Positions 29,238-44,715 are shown, counted from the first letter of the stretch. The stretch is DNA of 64,000 bases from Pelomonas sp047654785 (GCF_047654785.1 NZ_JASGKQ010000003.1:1178001-1242000); one strand, 5' to 3'. Notes: generated by a model from the sequence alone, not told the origin. Program-made: numbers and translations.

Positions 29238-30567
29238 TTGTTCAGCAGCATCCGTGCGGCGGCGCCGTCCAGCGCGTCCTTGGGGCGTTGCAGGCCGTTG
29301 GTGATGGCCTCCAGCGCCGCGTCCATCGCGGTCCAGAAGCGGCCCACCTCGGGGATGTTGGGGATCGGCTGGCCGTTCTGCGCATTGACCATGCTGGCCT
29401 TGATCAGCGGGTTGACCGACAGCTCCGCGTAATAGGCCTTGTTGGCCGGCACGCCCAGGGGCACGTCGGCGTCCAGCACCTTCAGCGCCTCCGGGCGCAT
29501 CAGGTGGTTCTCGATGAACTCCTTGGCGATGTCCTTGTTCCTGCTCGGCGCGGAGATCATGCAGCCCAGCACGCCGACGAAGCTCTTGCTGGGCCGGCCT
29601 GCGACGACGGCGGGAATGGGCGCCACGCCGAAGTCGATCTTGGCCTTGCCGGCGTTGTCCCAGGCCCAGGAGCCCGAGATCATCATCGCCACCTCGCCGC
29701 GCGCGAAGCCGGACTCCATCTCCGCGTAGGTCGCGCCCTTGGGCATGTGGCCGCCCTTGATGAGGCGCTCGATCACCTGCGCACCGGCCAGCGCGCCGGC
29801 GTTGTTGACCTCGACCCGGGACGGGTCCAGCTCGCCGCGCGCGTCGCGGCCGAAGATGCCGCCGCCCGCGCCGGCCAGCACCGGCCAGGTGAAGAAGCTC
29901 TTGTTGTAGTGCCACAGGATGGCGTGCTTGCCCTGGGCCTGCAGCCGTTGGTCGAGGGCGATGAGCTCGTCCCAGGTGGCCGGCGGCGTGGGCACCAGCG
30001 CCTTGTTGTAGATCAGGCCGGTGGTCTCGATGGCCAGCGGATAGCCCCAGATGCGGCCGCGGTAGCTCATGGCCTTCCAGGCCTGGTCCTCGACCTCGGC
30101 CAGCAGCCGGGCGGACGGGCGCAGCGGCGTCAGCAGCCCGGCCTTGGCCCACTCGCCCACGCGGTCGTGCGGCCAGCAGAACACGTCCGGCCCCTTGCCG
30201 GCGCCGGCGGCCTGCTGGAACTTGTCGGTGGCGTCCACCGGGTGCTCGACGACGACCTTGACGCCCGAGGCCTTCTCGAACGCATCGCCGACCTTCTGCA
30301 GCCCGTTGTAGGGCTTGTCGCCGTTGATCCAGACGAGCAGGCGCGGCGCGTCGGCCAGCGCCGTGAAGGTCCAGCCGCACAGGCAAAGAGCTGCTGACGC
30401 GCGGAGGAGGGTCAGGGTCTTCTTCAGCGGGCCGAGCGCCGGGCCGCTCCCAAGCCGGCCCGTCGGGCGATGTGCATGGCGGTCAAACCGGCATGCATCG
30501 CCGTCCCCTCGGGGAACCGGCCGGGCTTGCCCGCGTTCAGCGGAGCAAGGCGGGACGAGGGGCCCAT

Positions 30568-30571
<4 letters not shown>
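29234..30571 (-). CDS. malE: Maltose/maltodextrin-binding protein MalE
   Basis: The family domain APRLLVWINGDKPYNGLQKV... GIFGRDARG... NPLIKASMVNAQNGQPIPNI matches the periplasmic maltose-binding protein. A signal peptide KKTLTLLRASAALCLCGWTF-TALA lies directly before the mature part. The only ATG/GTG/TTG in frame is the ATG at 30571, which overlaps the malK stop by ATGA and adds about 48 residues encoded by a repeat element. The natural start is more likely the CTG at 30427 (CTG AAG AAG), where the repeat boundary appears to have replaced the first two bases of an original ATG. The range given is the longest form. Expression may depend on coupling with malK or on a weak CTG start. Confidence 0.85.
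30426..30567 (-). repeat. Structured intergenic repeat, copy 2 (malK / malE junction)
   Basis: Homologous to copy 1 over its whole length (roughly 80 percent by eye). Its central hairpin (30467-30501) keeps the GCGATG/CATCGC base, while the next arm is CATG/CATG instead of CTTGCGG/CCGCAAG, a compensatory change that argues for a selected or recently active RNA/DNA fold. The left edge CGGCCCGCT falls inside what should be the malE start codon; the right edge lies at the malK stop. Confidence 0.7.
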
Positions 30572-31689
<1,118 letters not shown>

Positions 31690-31773
31690 TTCTCAACCTT
31701 TCTGCCGCCGGGCGCCGCGCGGCCGGCCTGTCTCGATGATCTTCGGGTCGAATTCCAGTCATTCGCCCGTCTT

Positions 31774-31788
31774 TGTAGACAATATACA
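31774..31788. promoter_or_regulatory. HexR-like operator in front of malK
   Basis: TGTAGACAATATACA keeps TGTA/TACA arms with one internal mismatch. It lies 85 bases upstream of the malK GTG in the divergent region shared with glgP. Confidence 0.5.
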
Positions 31789-31883
31789 GACTTGATGCGC
31801 CGACAACAACAGCAGAATTCCATGTGAACCTGCGTGAAACCCATGAAAATCAATGAGTTGCCTTCGTTGTCGGGTTTTCCCGA

Positions 31884-31898
31884 TGTAGTCAAACTACA
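31884..31898. promoter_or_regulatory. HexR-like operator in front of glgP
   Basis: TGTAGTCAAACTACA has perfect six-base arms (TGTAGT/ACTACA), 84 bases upstream of the glgP start. It mirrors the malK site across the divergent promoter. Confidence 0.65.
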
Positions 31899-31981
31899 CA
31901 ACACCCCGGCGCTGTCCGATACTTCGGCCCACGCTGCCCGTCGAGTAGCATTCTTGCCCCCGTCGCCGGGGGCCGGCACTG

Positions 31982-34495
<2,514 letters not shown>

Positions 34496-34503
34496 GCCCC
34501 GCC

Positions 34504-36693
34504 ATGCTGAGCGACGCCGACGTCGATGCCCTGCTGGCCGGCCGCCATGCCGACCCCTTCGGCCGGCTCGGCCTGCACGCGGACGACGGCGGCCGGCTGT
34601 GGGTGCGCGCGCTGCTGCCCGGCGCGGATGCGGTGGCGCTGCTGGACGCCGGCAGCCACAAGCGCATCGTCGAGCTGGCGCGGCGCCGCGACTGCCTGTG
34701 GGAAGCCCAGGTGCCGCGCCGCAAGCACCGCTTCGACTACCGGCTGGCCGTGCGCTGGAGCGGCGCCGGGGCGGGCGCGCCGGAAGGCATCTACGCCGAC
34801 GCGTACAGCTTCTACCCGCAGCTGGGCGACGACGAACTGCAGGCCTTCGCCGAAGGCCGCCACGTCCGTCCCTGGCTGAGCCTGGGCGCGCACCCGGCGC
34901 GGCACGGCGAGGTCGGCGGCGTGCGCTTCGCCGTCTGGGCGCCGAACGCGCGGCGCGTCAGCGTCGTCGGCAGCTTCAACAACTGGGACGGCCGCCGCCA
35001 CGCGATGCGGCTGCGCCATGCGGCCGGCGTGTGGGAGATCTTCGTGCCGCACGCGGCCGAGGGCGACCTCTACAAGTTCGAGATCGTCGCCGGCAACGGC
35101 GCGCTGCTGCCGCTGAAGGCCGACCCCTACGCCCGCCAGGCCCAGCTGCGGCCGGAGACGGCCAGCATCGTCGCGGCGCTGCCCGGGCCCACGCCGCTGC
35201 CGCGCCAGCGCGACCGCGCCAACCAGCGCCATGCGGCCATCAGCGTGTACGAGGTCCACGCGGCGTCCTGGCGGCGCGGCGCCTCGGGCGGCTTCCCGAC
35301 CTGGGACGAGCTCGCCGCGCAGCTGCCCGCCTACGCGGCCGGCATGGGCTTCACGCATGTGCAGCTGATGCCCGTCAGCGAGCACCCGTTCGACGGCTCC
35401 TGGGGCTACCAGACGCTGGGCCTGTACGCGCCCAGCGCCCGCTTCGGCCCGCCGGAAGGCTTCGCGCGCTTCGTCAAGGCCTGCCACGACCAGGGCCTGG
35501 GCCTGCTGCTGGACTGGGTGCCGGCCCACTTCCCGGTGGACCCGCACGGCCTGGCCGAGTTCGACGGCACGCGGCTCTACGAGTACGCCGACCCCCGCGA
35601 AGGCTTCCACCGCGACTGGAACACGCTGATCTACAACTTCGGCCGCACCGAGGTGCGCGAGTTCCTGGTCGGCAGCGCGCTGTACTGGATCGAGCGCTGG
35701 GGCGTGGACGGGCTGCGCGTCGACGCGGTCGCCAGCATGCTGTACCGCGACTACTCGCGGCCGGCCGGCGAATGGATCCCGAACACGCGCGGCGGCCGCG
35801 AGAACCTGGAGGCCATCTCGCTGCTGCGCGAGATGAACGAGCAGGTCGGCGAGATCGAGGGCGCCGTCACCGTCGCCGAGGAGAGCACCAGCTTCCCCGG
35901 CGTCTCGGCGCCCACCTACGCGGGCGGCCTGGGCTTCCACTACAAGTGGAACATGGGCTGGATGAACGACACCTTGCGCTACATGGCCGAGGACCCGATC
36001 AACCGCCGCTGGCACCACGACAAGATGACCTTCGGGCTCATCTACGCGTTCAGCGAGAACTTCATGCTGCCGATCTCGCACGACGAGGTGGTGCACGGCA
36101 AGGGCAGCATGCTCGCCAAGATGCCCGGCGACGACTGGCAGCGGTTCGCCAACCTGCGCGCCTACTACGGCTTCATGTGGGGCCACCCCGGCAAGAAGCT
36201 GCTGTTCATGGGCCAGGAGTTCGCGCAGCGCCACGAGTGGAACCACGCCGAGGGCCTGCCCTGGGCGCTGCTGGACGACGAGCGCCACGCCGGCGTGCAG
36301 CGCCTGGTGCGCGACCTGAATGCGCTGTACCGCGAGCAGCCGGCGCTGCACCGGCTGGACTGCGAGGCCGGCGGCTTCGAGTGGATCAGCGCGCACGACG
36401 CCGAGCACTCGCTGTTCGCCTGGGTGCGCCGCGACGGCACGGGCCGCATGGTGCTGGTCGCCTGCAACATGACGCCGGTGCCGCGCCAGGGCTATGTGCT
36501 GGGCGTGCCGGACGGCGTGACCGCCTGGCGCGAGGCGCTGAACACCGACTCCGCCTACTACGGCGGCAGCAACATGGGCAACGGCGCGGCCGCCGAGGGC
36601 CTGCCCGTGCAGGCGCGGCCGGCGCACGGCCGGCGCCTGTCCATCACCGTGGACCTGCCGCCGCTGGCCACGGTCTTCTTCGTCCCCATCTGA
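34504..36693 (+). CDS. glgB: 1,4-alpha-glucan branching enzyme
   Basis: The 729-residue GH13 enzyme transfers alpha-1,4 segments to make alpha-1,6 branches. Two N-terminal beta domains (CBM48 type, with GSFNNWDGRRHAMR) precede the barrel, which shows the nucleophile in GLRVDAVASM, acid/base in TVAEESTSFP and ISHDEVVHGKGSM. Length equals Escherichia coli GlgB (728). It begins 8 bases after glgP. Presence of a branching enzyme without glgA/glgC here implies that synthesis genes lie elsewhere in the genome, or that the enzyme remodels imported dextrins. Confidence 0.94.
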   Translation: MLSDADVDALLAGRHADPFGRLGLHADDGGRLWVRALLPGADAVALLDAGSHKRIVELARRRDCLWEAQVPRRKHRFDYRLAVRWSGAGAGAPEGIYADAYSFYPQLGDDELQAFAEGRHVRPWLSLGAHPARHGEVGGVRFAVWAPNARRVSVVGSFNNWDGRRHAMRLRHAAGVWEIFVPHAAEGDLYKFEIVAGNGALLPLKADPYARQAQLRPETASIVAALPGPTPLPRQRDRANQRHAAISVYEVHAASWRRGASGGFPTWDELAAQLPAYAAGMGFTHVQLMPVSEHPFDGSWGYQTLGLYAPSARFGPPEGFARFVKACHDQGLGLLLDWVPAHFPVDPHGLAEFDGTRLYEYADPREGFHRDWNTLIYNFGRTEVREFLVGSALYWIERWGVDGLRVDAVASMLYRDYSRPAGEWIPNTRGGRENLEAISLLREMNEQVGEIEGAVTVAEESTSFPGVSAPTYAGGLGFHYKWNMGWMNDTLRYMAEDPINRRWHHDKMTFGLIYAFSENFMLPISHDEVVHGKGSMLAKMPGDDWQRFANLRAYYGFMWGHPGKKLLFMGQEFAQRHEWNHAEGLPWALLDDERHAGVQRLVRDLNALYREQPALHRLDCEAGGFEWISAHDAEHSLFAWVRRDGTGRMVLVACNMTPVPRQGYVLGVPDGVTAWREALNTDSAYYGGSNMGNGAAAEGLPVQARPAHGRRLSITVDLPPLATVFFVPI

Positions 36694-36716
36694 ACTCCTC
36701 ACCGAGCCTGCAGTCC

Positions 36717-38785
<2,069 letters not shown>

Positions 38786-38789
<4 letters not shown>

Positions 38790-40297
38790 AGCTCGACCAA
38801 CGCTCCTCCGGTGTGCTGCTGCACATCACCTCGCTGCCCGGCCCGCACGGCATGGGCGACTTCGGCCCCGACGCCTACCGCTTCGTCGACTGGCTGCAAT
38901 CCGCCGGCCAGCGCATCTGGCAGCTGCTGCCGACGACGCCCATCGGCCCCGGCGACAGCCCCTACCAGGGCGTGTCCGCCTTTGCTGGCAGCCCCTGGAT
39001 GGTGGCGCTGGAGCCGCTGGTCGCCAAGGGCTGGCTGGCGCCGCCGGAGCTACCCGGCTTCGACGCCCGGCGCGTCGACTATGGCCGCGTCACGCCCTGG
39101 CGCGAGCAGCAGCTGCGCGCCGCCGCGCGCGGCTTCTTCGCCCGCGCGGCGGACGAGGACCGCATCGCCTTCGCCGCCTGGTGCCTCGCGCAGCAGGACT
39201 GGCTGGACGACTACGTGCTCTTCATGGCCATCCGCTCGCCGCTGAACGGCCAGCCCTGGTGGACCTGGGACGGCGGCCTGAAGCGCCGCGAGCCCCAGGC
39301 CATCGCCCAGGCGCGCAAGGACTACGCCGACGAGATCGCCTTCTGGCAGTTCGTGCAGTGGCAGTTCGACGTGCAGATCGGCGCGCTCAAGGCCTACGCC
39401 AACGAGCGCGGCGTGCACCTGATGGGCGACCTGCCCATCTTCGTCGCCCACGACAGCGCCGACTGCTGGTCCCGCCCCGAGCTCTACCACCTCGACGACG
39501 ACTTCCAGACCACCGTCGTCGCCGGCGTGCCGCCCGACGACCTGGGGCCGCTGGGCCAGCGCTGGGGCAACCCGCTGTACCGCTGGGACCGCATGGCGGC
39601 GGAAAACTACGCCTGGTGGACCGCGCGCGTGCAGCGGGCGCTGACCCAGGCCGACGTGTTCCGCATCGACCACTTCCGCGGCTTCGCCGGCTACTACGAG
39701 ATCCCCGCCAGCAGCCCCGACGCCAAGCAGGGCCGCTGGATCACCGGCCCCGGCATGGCGCTGTTCGACGCGATCAGGCAGGCGCTCGGCCCGCTGCCCA
39801 TCGTCGCGGAAGACCTCGGCTTCATCACCGACGACGTGCACGCGCTGCGCGACGGCTGCGGCTTCCCCGGCATGAAGATCCTGCAGTTCGGCTTCGGCGC
39901 CGAGGGCGACCACGAGTTCCTGCCGCACATGTGGCCGCGCGCGGCCGTCGCCTATACCGGCACGCACGACAACGACACCGTGCGCGGCTGGTGGGACCAG
40001 GCCCGCCCGCGCGAGCGCGCGTTCGCCGGCTCCTACCTCGCCTGCGGCGAGCACGACGTGCACTGGGCCATGATCCGCGCCTGCGCCAACTCGGTGGCCG
40101 ACATGGCCGTCTACCCGCTGCAGGACGTGCTCGGCCTGGGCTCGGCGCACCGCATGAACGTGCCCGGCGTGCTCGGCGGCAACTGGGGCTGGCGCTTCGG
40201 CTGGGACTTGCTGGGCAGCGAACCCGCGCGCGTGCTGGGCCTCATCACCGCCGCCAGCGGGCGCGGGCCGTTCGGGCTGCTGAAGTTGCCGGAATGA
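38786..40297 (+). CDS. malQ: 4-alpha-glucanotransferase (amylomaltase)
   Basis: The 503-residue GH77 enzyme disproportionates maltodextrins and releases glucose. Diagnostic segments are RSSGVLLHITSLPGPHGMGDFG, GDLPIFVAHDSADCW, FRIDHFRGFAGYYEIP (nucleophile), IVAEDLGFIT (acid/base) and YTGTHDNDTVRGWW. Translation is coupled to glgX. The last 20 codons (LGLITAASGRGPFGLLKLP) are repeated as a diverged fragment 3.8 kb downstream, marking the edge of an inserted islet. Confidence 0.94.
40234..40293 (+). repeat. malQ 3'-end direct repeat, proximal copy
   Basis: This 60-base end of malQ matches 44067-44126 at 53 of 60 positions. All seven differences are synonymous in the malQ reading frame, so the copies diverged as coding sequence before being brought together. 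Confidence 0.85.
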
Positions 40298-40304
40298 GCG
40301 GGCC

Positions 40305-40862
40305 GTGAAGACGCAGTACTACACGGCCACCAGCCTCGACGGCTTCATCGCCACCGAAGACGACTCGCTGGACTGGCTCTTCCCGCTCGGGGACTTGGAG
40401 CACTCCAGCTACCCGGCCTTCATCGCCGAAGTCGGCGCGCTGACCATGGGCTCGGCGACCTATGAATGGATGCTGCGCCATGCGGAACGGGTAGCCGCCG
40501 AGACGGGCTCGGCCTGGCCCTATGTGCAACCGGCCTGGGTATTCAGCAGCCGCGAACTGCCGGCGATCGCGGGCGCCGACATCCGGTTCGCCCAAGGCGA
40601 CGTGCGCCGCGTCCACGCCGACATGCGGGCGGCGGCCGGCGGCAAGAACCTCTGGATCGTCGGCGGCGGCGATCTCGCGGGCCAGTTCCATGACGCCGGC
40701 CTGCTGGACGAGCTGATCGTCCAGGTCGGCTCCGTCACCCTCGGCCAGGGCAAGCCGCTGTTCCCGCGCCGGGTGTTGAGCCCGGCCCTGCGCCTGGTGG
40801 CCGTGCGCCAGATGGGCGCCGGCATGGCCGAGTTGCGCTACGAAGTGCAGCGGGGCGAATAG
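40305..40862 (+). CDS. Dihydrofolate-reductase/RibD C-terminal-like protein
   Basis: The 185-residue protein has the RibD C-terminal/DHFR-like fold: YYTATSLDGFIATEDDSLDWL at the start, TMGSATYEWML, then NLWIVGGGDLAGQFHDAGLLDE and TLGQGKPLFP. Members are NADPH-dependent reductases of mostly unknown substrate and are frequent accessory genes. It starts with GTG 7 bases after malQ and is the first gene of the islet flanked by the malQ-tail repeat. No sugar-related role is implied. Confidence 0.85.
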   Translation: MKTQYYTATSLDGFIATEDDSLDWLFPLGDLEHSSYPAFIAEVGALTMGSATYEWMLRHAERVAAETGSAWPYVQPAWVFSSRELPAIAGADIRFAQGDVRRVHADMRAAAGGKNLWIVGGGDLAGQFHDAGLLDELIVQVGSVTLGQGKPLFPRRVLSPALRLVAVRQMGAGMAELRYEVQRGE

Positions 40863-40873
40863 GGCGACTGGTG

Positions 40874-42382
40874 ATGGCCGAATCGACCGATATCGTGATC
40901 GTGGGCTCCGGGATGGGCGGCGCCACCGTCGCGCATGCGCTGGCCTCGACCGGGCTGCGCATCACCGTTCTTGAGCGCGGTCAGCAACTGGCCGCCGCGC
41001 CGGAGAACCGGGACGCCAGGGCCGTCTATCAGCGCAACCACTTCAAGTCCGATGCTTCCTGGTATCGCGCGGACGGCTCGGCGTTTCCGGCCGGCAATCA
41101 CTTCAACGTTGGCGGCAACACGAAGTTCTACGGCGGGGTGCTGTACCGCTTCCGTGAACGCGACTTCGACGGCGTGAGCTATCCCGATGGCGATGCCCCG
41201 GCCTGGCCCGTTCGATATGCCGAGCTGGAGCCTTGGTACCAGGCGGCGGAGCAGCTCTACCAGGTGCGTGGCGACGCCGACCAGGACCCGACCGAGCCGC
41301 CGCGCCGTGCCGCGCTTCCGCACCTACCCGTGCCCGACGAACCCGCCATCGCCGAGGCGCGCGAGCGGTTTCGCGCCATCGGGTTGCACCCCTGTGCGTT
41401 GCCGCTGGGCATCGACCTGCCGACATGGCTCCGGCATGGCCGCACGGGTTGGGACGGCTTCCCCGACGCCCGCGAGGGCAAGATGGACGCGGAGACCTGC
41501 GCGCTGATCCCGGCGCTCCGGCATCCGAATGTCGAATTGCGCTGCGGCGCCAGGGTGATCCGCGTGCTGTTCGGCCCTGGCGGCTCGCAGGCCACCGGCG
41601 TGGAATACGAGATGGGTGGGCGGACCGTCACGTTGAAGGCGGGTCTTGTCGTGCTGGCGGCCGGCGCCATCCCGAGCGCGGCCATCCTGCTGGCCTCGGA
41701 CGTGGGCAAGACCCTCGACCGCTCCGGCCAGGTGGGACGCAACCTGATGGCCCATAACCAGAGCATCGTGATCGGCTTCGACTGGCGGTACCGGAACGAT
41801 TCGGTCTACCAGAAGACCTTCGCGATCAACGATTTCTACCTCTCGGACGGCGCGGGCGGGCCGCCGCTCGGCAATGTCCAACTGCTGGGCCGCGTGGACG
41901 GCGCCATCCTGAAGGCGGGCCTACCGCGATGGCCGGAATGGCTGTTGGGCCGGATCAGCCGGCACACGATCGACTTCTTCCTGAACAGCGAGGACCTGCC
42001 CGACGAGCGCAACCGGGTCCGCCTGGATGGCGACCGGCTCGTGCTCGACTTCGCGCATCGCACCAATCTCCAGGTCCATGACCGGCTGACCGCGCGCTGG
42101 AAGCAGGCGCTGCGGGAGGCCGGCTTCGGGAGGTCGGTGTCGCTGCTGTTCGGCCGGGATGGCCCGGGCCATCAGTGCGGAACCATCCGGATGGGCGCAG
42201 ATCCGGCCAGGGCGCCGCTGAACGCCTGGTGCCAGGCGCACGACTGCGACAACTTCTTCGTCACCGACGCCAGTCCCTTCGTCTCGTCAGCGGCCGTCAA
42301 TCCGGCGTTGACGGTGGCCGCCCTGGCCCTGCGTGCCGCCGACCGGATGCGGACTCATGTGCTGCAGAAGCTGCCGGGCTGA
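40874..42382 (+). CDS. GMC-family FAD oxidoreductase
   Basis: The roughly 502-residue flavoprotein has the Rossmann GSGMGGATVAHALA motif, HFNVGGNTKFYGG for FAD contact, LAAGAIPSAAILLAS, and the C-terminal GHQCGTIRMGADPARAPLN (active-site His) plus FFVTDASPFVSSAAVNPALT. It oxidises an unknown alcohol, sugar or sterol. No signal peptide is visible and no cytochrome subunit is adjacent. A GTG 3 bases earlier could also start it. It lies in the accessory islet between malQ and the malQ-tail copy, about 10 bases after the DHFR-like gene. Confidence 0.87.
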   Translation: MAESTDIVIVGSGMGGATVAHALASTGLRITVLERGQQLAAAPENRDARAVYQRNHFKSDASWYRADGSAFPAGNHFNVGGNTKFYGGVLYRFRERDFDGVSYPDGDAPAWPVRYAELEPWYQAAEQLYQVRGDADQDPTEPPRRAALPHLPVPDEPAIAEARERFRAIGLHPCALPLGIDLPTWLRHGRTGWDGFPDAREGKMDAETCALIPALRHPNVELRCGARVIRVLFGPGGSQATGVEYEMGGRTVTLKAGLVVLAAGAIPSAAILLASDVGKTLDRSGQVGRNLMAHNQSIVIGFDWRYRNDSVYQKTFAINDFYLSDGAGGPPLGNVQLLGRVDGAILKAGLPRWPEWLLGRISRHTIDFFLNSEDLPDERNRVRLDGDRLVLDFAHRTNLQVHDRLTARWKQALREAGFGRSVSLLFGRDGPGHQCGTIRMGADPARAPLNAWCQAHDCDNFFVTDASPFVSSAAVNPALTVAALALRAADRMRTHVLQKLPG

Positions 42383-42427
42383 CGGTTAGCATCGCCCCCG
42401 GCCAATGAAGGCCGGAGGGAGCGAGCC

Positions 42428-44026
42428 GTGGACATCCTGAAGATCGTCGGCCTGGGCCTGGCTGCCAGCCTTGCATGCCTGCCGCTCCCGGGTGGCGCGC
42501 AGCCGGTCGCCGAGCAGCGCCCGGCGGGCCTGATCGCGGCGGACCTGTTGCCGGCGCCCAGCCAGGCCGCAGGCGAGCAGCCCGCCGCCTGCCAGCCCGA
42601 GGCCGGCAAGCGGCCGCCGCGCCGGCCGGCGAGTGCGCCTGCGATCGAGGACCAGCTGCGCAGGGACCCACAGCTCGGCTTCGTCGTGTTCGCGTGGGGG
42701 GGCAAGCATTTCGGCGTGAAGGCCGATTCCTGCCTGGACCTGGGCTTCGTCTATCGCCAGTTGCAGCGGGCGCTGGGGCACGAGGTCACGGGCGTGCTGA
42801 TGCAGGCCGACCTGGACGTGGTTCGCGCGGCGCTGGCGCAGGGTAAGGCCGAGTCCGCCCGCCAGGGCCAGGTGATGGCCGAACGCGCCGACATCGCGGC
42901 CGGGCGAACCCGCACGGTGGCCGATTTCCTGCCCGGCCTGGGCAGCAGCCATGACAACAGTTGCGGCCTGCGGCAGGAGCGGGCCAAGGCCCAGTTGCGC
43001 CAGGAGATCGCGCGGCGCGTGGCGCAACTGCCGCCGCACATGATGCGTTCAGCCGTGACGGGCGGCATCGAGCAGGAGGAGGTGGCGCGCGCCAACATGG
43101 TCGCGCCGGCCTGGCAGCAGCTCTGGCAGCGCGAGCCGGCGCTGGAGGAATGGGCGGGTGCCAACGGCTGCCAGGTTTCGTTGCGCATCAAGGTCGAAGC
43201 CTGGCAGGCCGTGATCGGCCAGCCGGCCGATGCGCTGGACCCGGCTGCCGTCGCCGAGTCCCAGCGTCTGATCGCCGAGGCCAGGGAGCGGCTGCGCCGG
43301 TTCAACGGGCAGGTGGAGCAGGCGTTGGCCGCCGACGCCGAGCGCAGCGGTGAGACCGCGCGGGCCCGCCAGTGGGCGCTGGACGACCTGACCGGCCGCA
43401 GCCGGCTGGCTGATCTGGCGGACCGGATTCCCACCGCGCTGTGCAGCACGCAGGGCTCGCAGTTGAATTGCGTCAAGGGCCCGGCCTGCGCTGCGGAGCA
43501 CAAGGAGGCGGACGACAGCAAGCGCTGGGCGCAGTTCAGTGCCCTGGTTACCGGCCCGCCGAAGAGTCTCAAGGACGTGCCGCCATCCGCGACGGCGAAT
43601 GCACAGCGCGTGGCCGCCGCCGACGAGGCGCTCAAGCAATGCCTGGCGCGCCATCCCCACAGCGCCGCCACCAAGTCCGGCCTCAGCTACGCGGGCCAGC
43701 CGGTACGGAAGGCTCGGCTGGATTTCGACGCGCAGGGGCTGGTGGGCATGGAACTGACGATGGCGGGCGGCATCGAGGCCGTGCGCGGCGCGTTGACCCG
43801 CCGGTACGGCGTGCCCGAGTCGCAGCAGCAGACCCGCACGCGCGTCGAGATGCTGCCGGTGGGCGGCGGCACGGCCGTCACGACCTCGGGGCAGGTGGTG
43901 ACCTTGAGCCCGTCGCTGCAGCCGAGCCCGGTGTCCTACTCGGTCACCCGCCATGTCTGGAAGTCCCCCAAAGGGCTGGTCGAGGAGGCCTCCGGTGTCC
44001 TGCAGTTCCGCTTCACTGGCCGTTGA
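42428..44026 (+). CDS. Secreted protein of unknown function
   Basis: A 532-residue protein I do not recognise. It has a signal peptide (about 1-24, PLPGGA-QP), a proline/alanine-rich stretch (about 45-75), then a globular part with DPQLGFVVFAWGGKHFGVKAD and several cysteines. A helical, probably coiled-coil segment at about 275-345 (VAESQRLIAEARERLRRFN) follows, and then a beta-rich C-terminal domain ending VLQFRFTGR. A GGAGGGAG ribosome-binding site supports the GTG start. It belongs to the islet flanked by malQ-tail repeats; function cannot be assigned. Confidence 0.75.
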   Translation: MDILKIVGLGLAASLACLPLPGGAQPVAEQRPAGLIAADLLPAPSQAAGEQPAACQPEAGKRPPRRPASAPAIEDQLRRDPQLGFVVFAWGGKHFGVKADSCLDLGFVYRQLQRALGHEVTGVLMQADLDVVRAALAQGKAESARQGQVMAERADIAAGRTRTVADFLPGLGSSHDNSCGLRQERAKAQLRQEIARRVAQLPPHMMRSAVTGGIEQEEVARANMVAPAWQQLWQREPALEEWAGANGCQVSLRIKVEAWQAVIGQPADALDPAAVAESQRLIAEARERLRRFNGQVEQALAADAERSGETARARQWALDDLTGRSRLADLADRIPTALCSTQGSQLNCVKGPACAAEHKEADDSKRWAQFSALVTGPPKSLKDVPPSATANAQRVAAADEALKQCLARHPHSAATKSGLSYAGQPVRKARLDFDAQGLVGMELTMAGGIEAVRGALTRRYGVPESQQQTRTRVEMLPVGGGTAVTTSGQVVTLSPSLQPSPVSYSVTRHVWKSPKGLVEEASGVLQFRFTGR

Positions 44027-44066
44027 CGGTGCCCGGTGCGCGAGTTCGGGCCGGCTCAGTCGGTAG

Positions 44067-44126
44067 GCTGGGCCTGATCACGGCGGCCAGCGGACGCGGG
44101 CCGTTCGGCTTGCTGAAGCTGCCGGA
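44067..44126 (+). pseudogene. malQ 3'-end fragment (distal copy)
   Basis: The sequence encodes LGLITAASGRGPFGLLKLP in the same orientation as malQ but has no malQ body upstream and no stop at the end. It differs from the intact gene only at synonymous positions. It looks like the displaced tail of a malQ homologue left at the far edge of an insertion. Confidence 0.8.
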
Positions 44127-44211
44127 CTCAGCCGCCGACGCGCCGGCAGGGTGGGGACCGCAAGCGCATCGCAGTCTGCTGGGCTATGCGCCTCTGGCGT
44201 ATGGTCGAGCC

Positions 44212-44715
44212 ATGCTCACCGTGGTTGAAACGCTGCTCTTCCAGCGCCAGTGGCCGCTCTATTGGAGTGAGGAAGAACGTGGCGTCTTCGCCGCCTATAT
44301 GGCGGAGCACCCTACTGCCGGAGATCTCGTGCCCGAGTCCGGGGGGATTCGCAAAGTGCGATGGGGCGAGCGGGTTCGGGCAAGTTTGAAGGAGATTCGT
44401 CGTGCCTCGAAGCCTGAGCCTCTGTCCGATGCCGAACTCACCGCGTACGAAGCGACGCGGGACCTGGCTGCGGAGTTGTTGCAATCCGCCCAGGAAATGA
44501 AAGCTGGACAGGTTCGCGTCGTCTCGTCACCCGTCATCGAAGCGCGGCACAAAACCGGCTTGTCCCAGTCCCAGTTCGCGTCGTTGTTGGGCGTCTCGGT
44601 GCGTACGCTGCAAGGGTGGGAACAAGGCCGCAAGCAGCCCAGTGGTGCAGCACGCACATTGCTGGCGATCGCCAGCACGAATCCCAAGGCGCTCTTGGCG
44701 GTGGCACAGAAATAG
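44212..44715 (+). pseudogene. HigB-type toxin N-terminus fused to HigA-type antitoxin
   Basis: The open frame encodes 167 residues. About residues 1-50 (VETLLFQRQWPLYWSEEERG ... PESGGIRKVRWG) match the first half of a RelE/HigB-like toxin. The catalytic core that normally follows (GKSGGxRVIYY-like) is missing. Residues about 85-167 are an antitoxin with a helix-turn-helix (KTGLSQSQFASLLGVSVRTL, QGWEQGRKQPSGAARTLL). An in-frame deletion has therefore joined the two genes, removing toxin activity but keeping the DNA-binding antitoxin. It may still act as a repressor. Neighbouring decayed sequence supports an accessory region. Confidence 0.7.
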
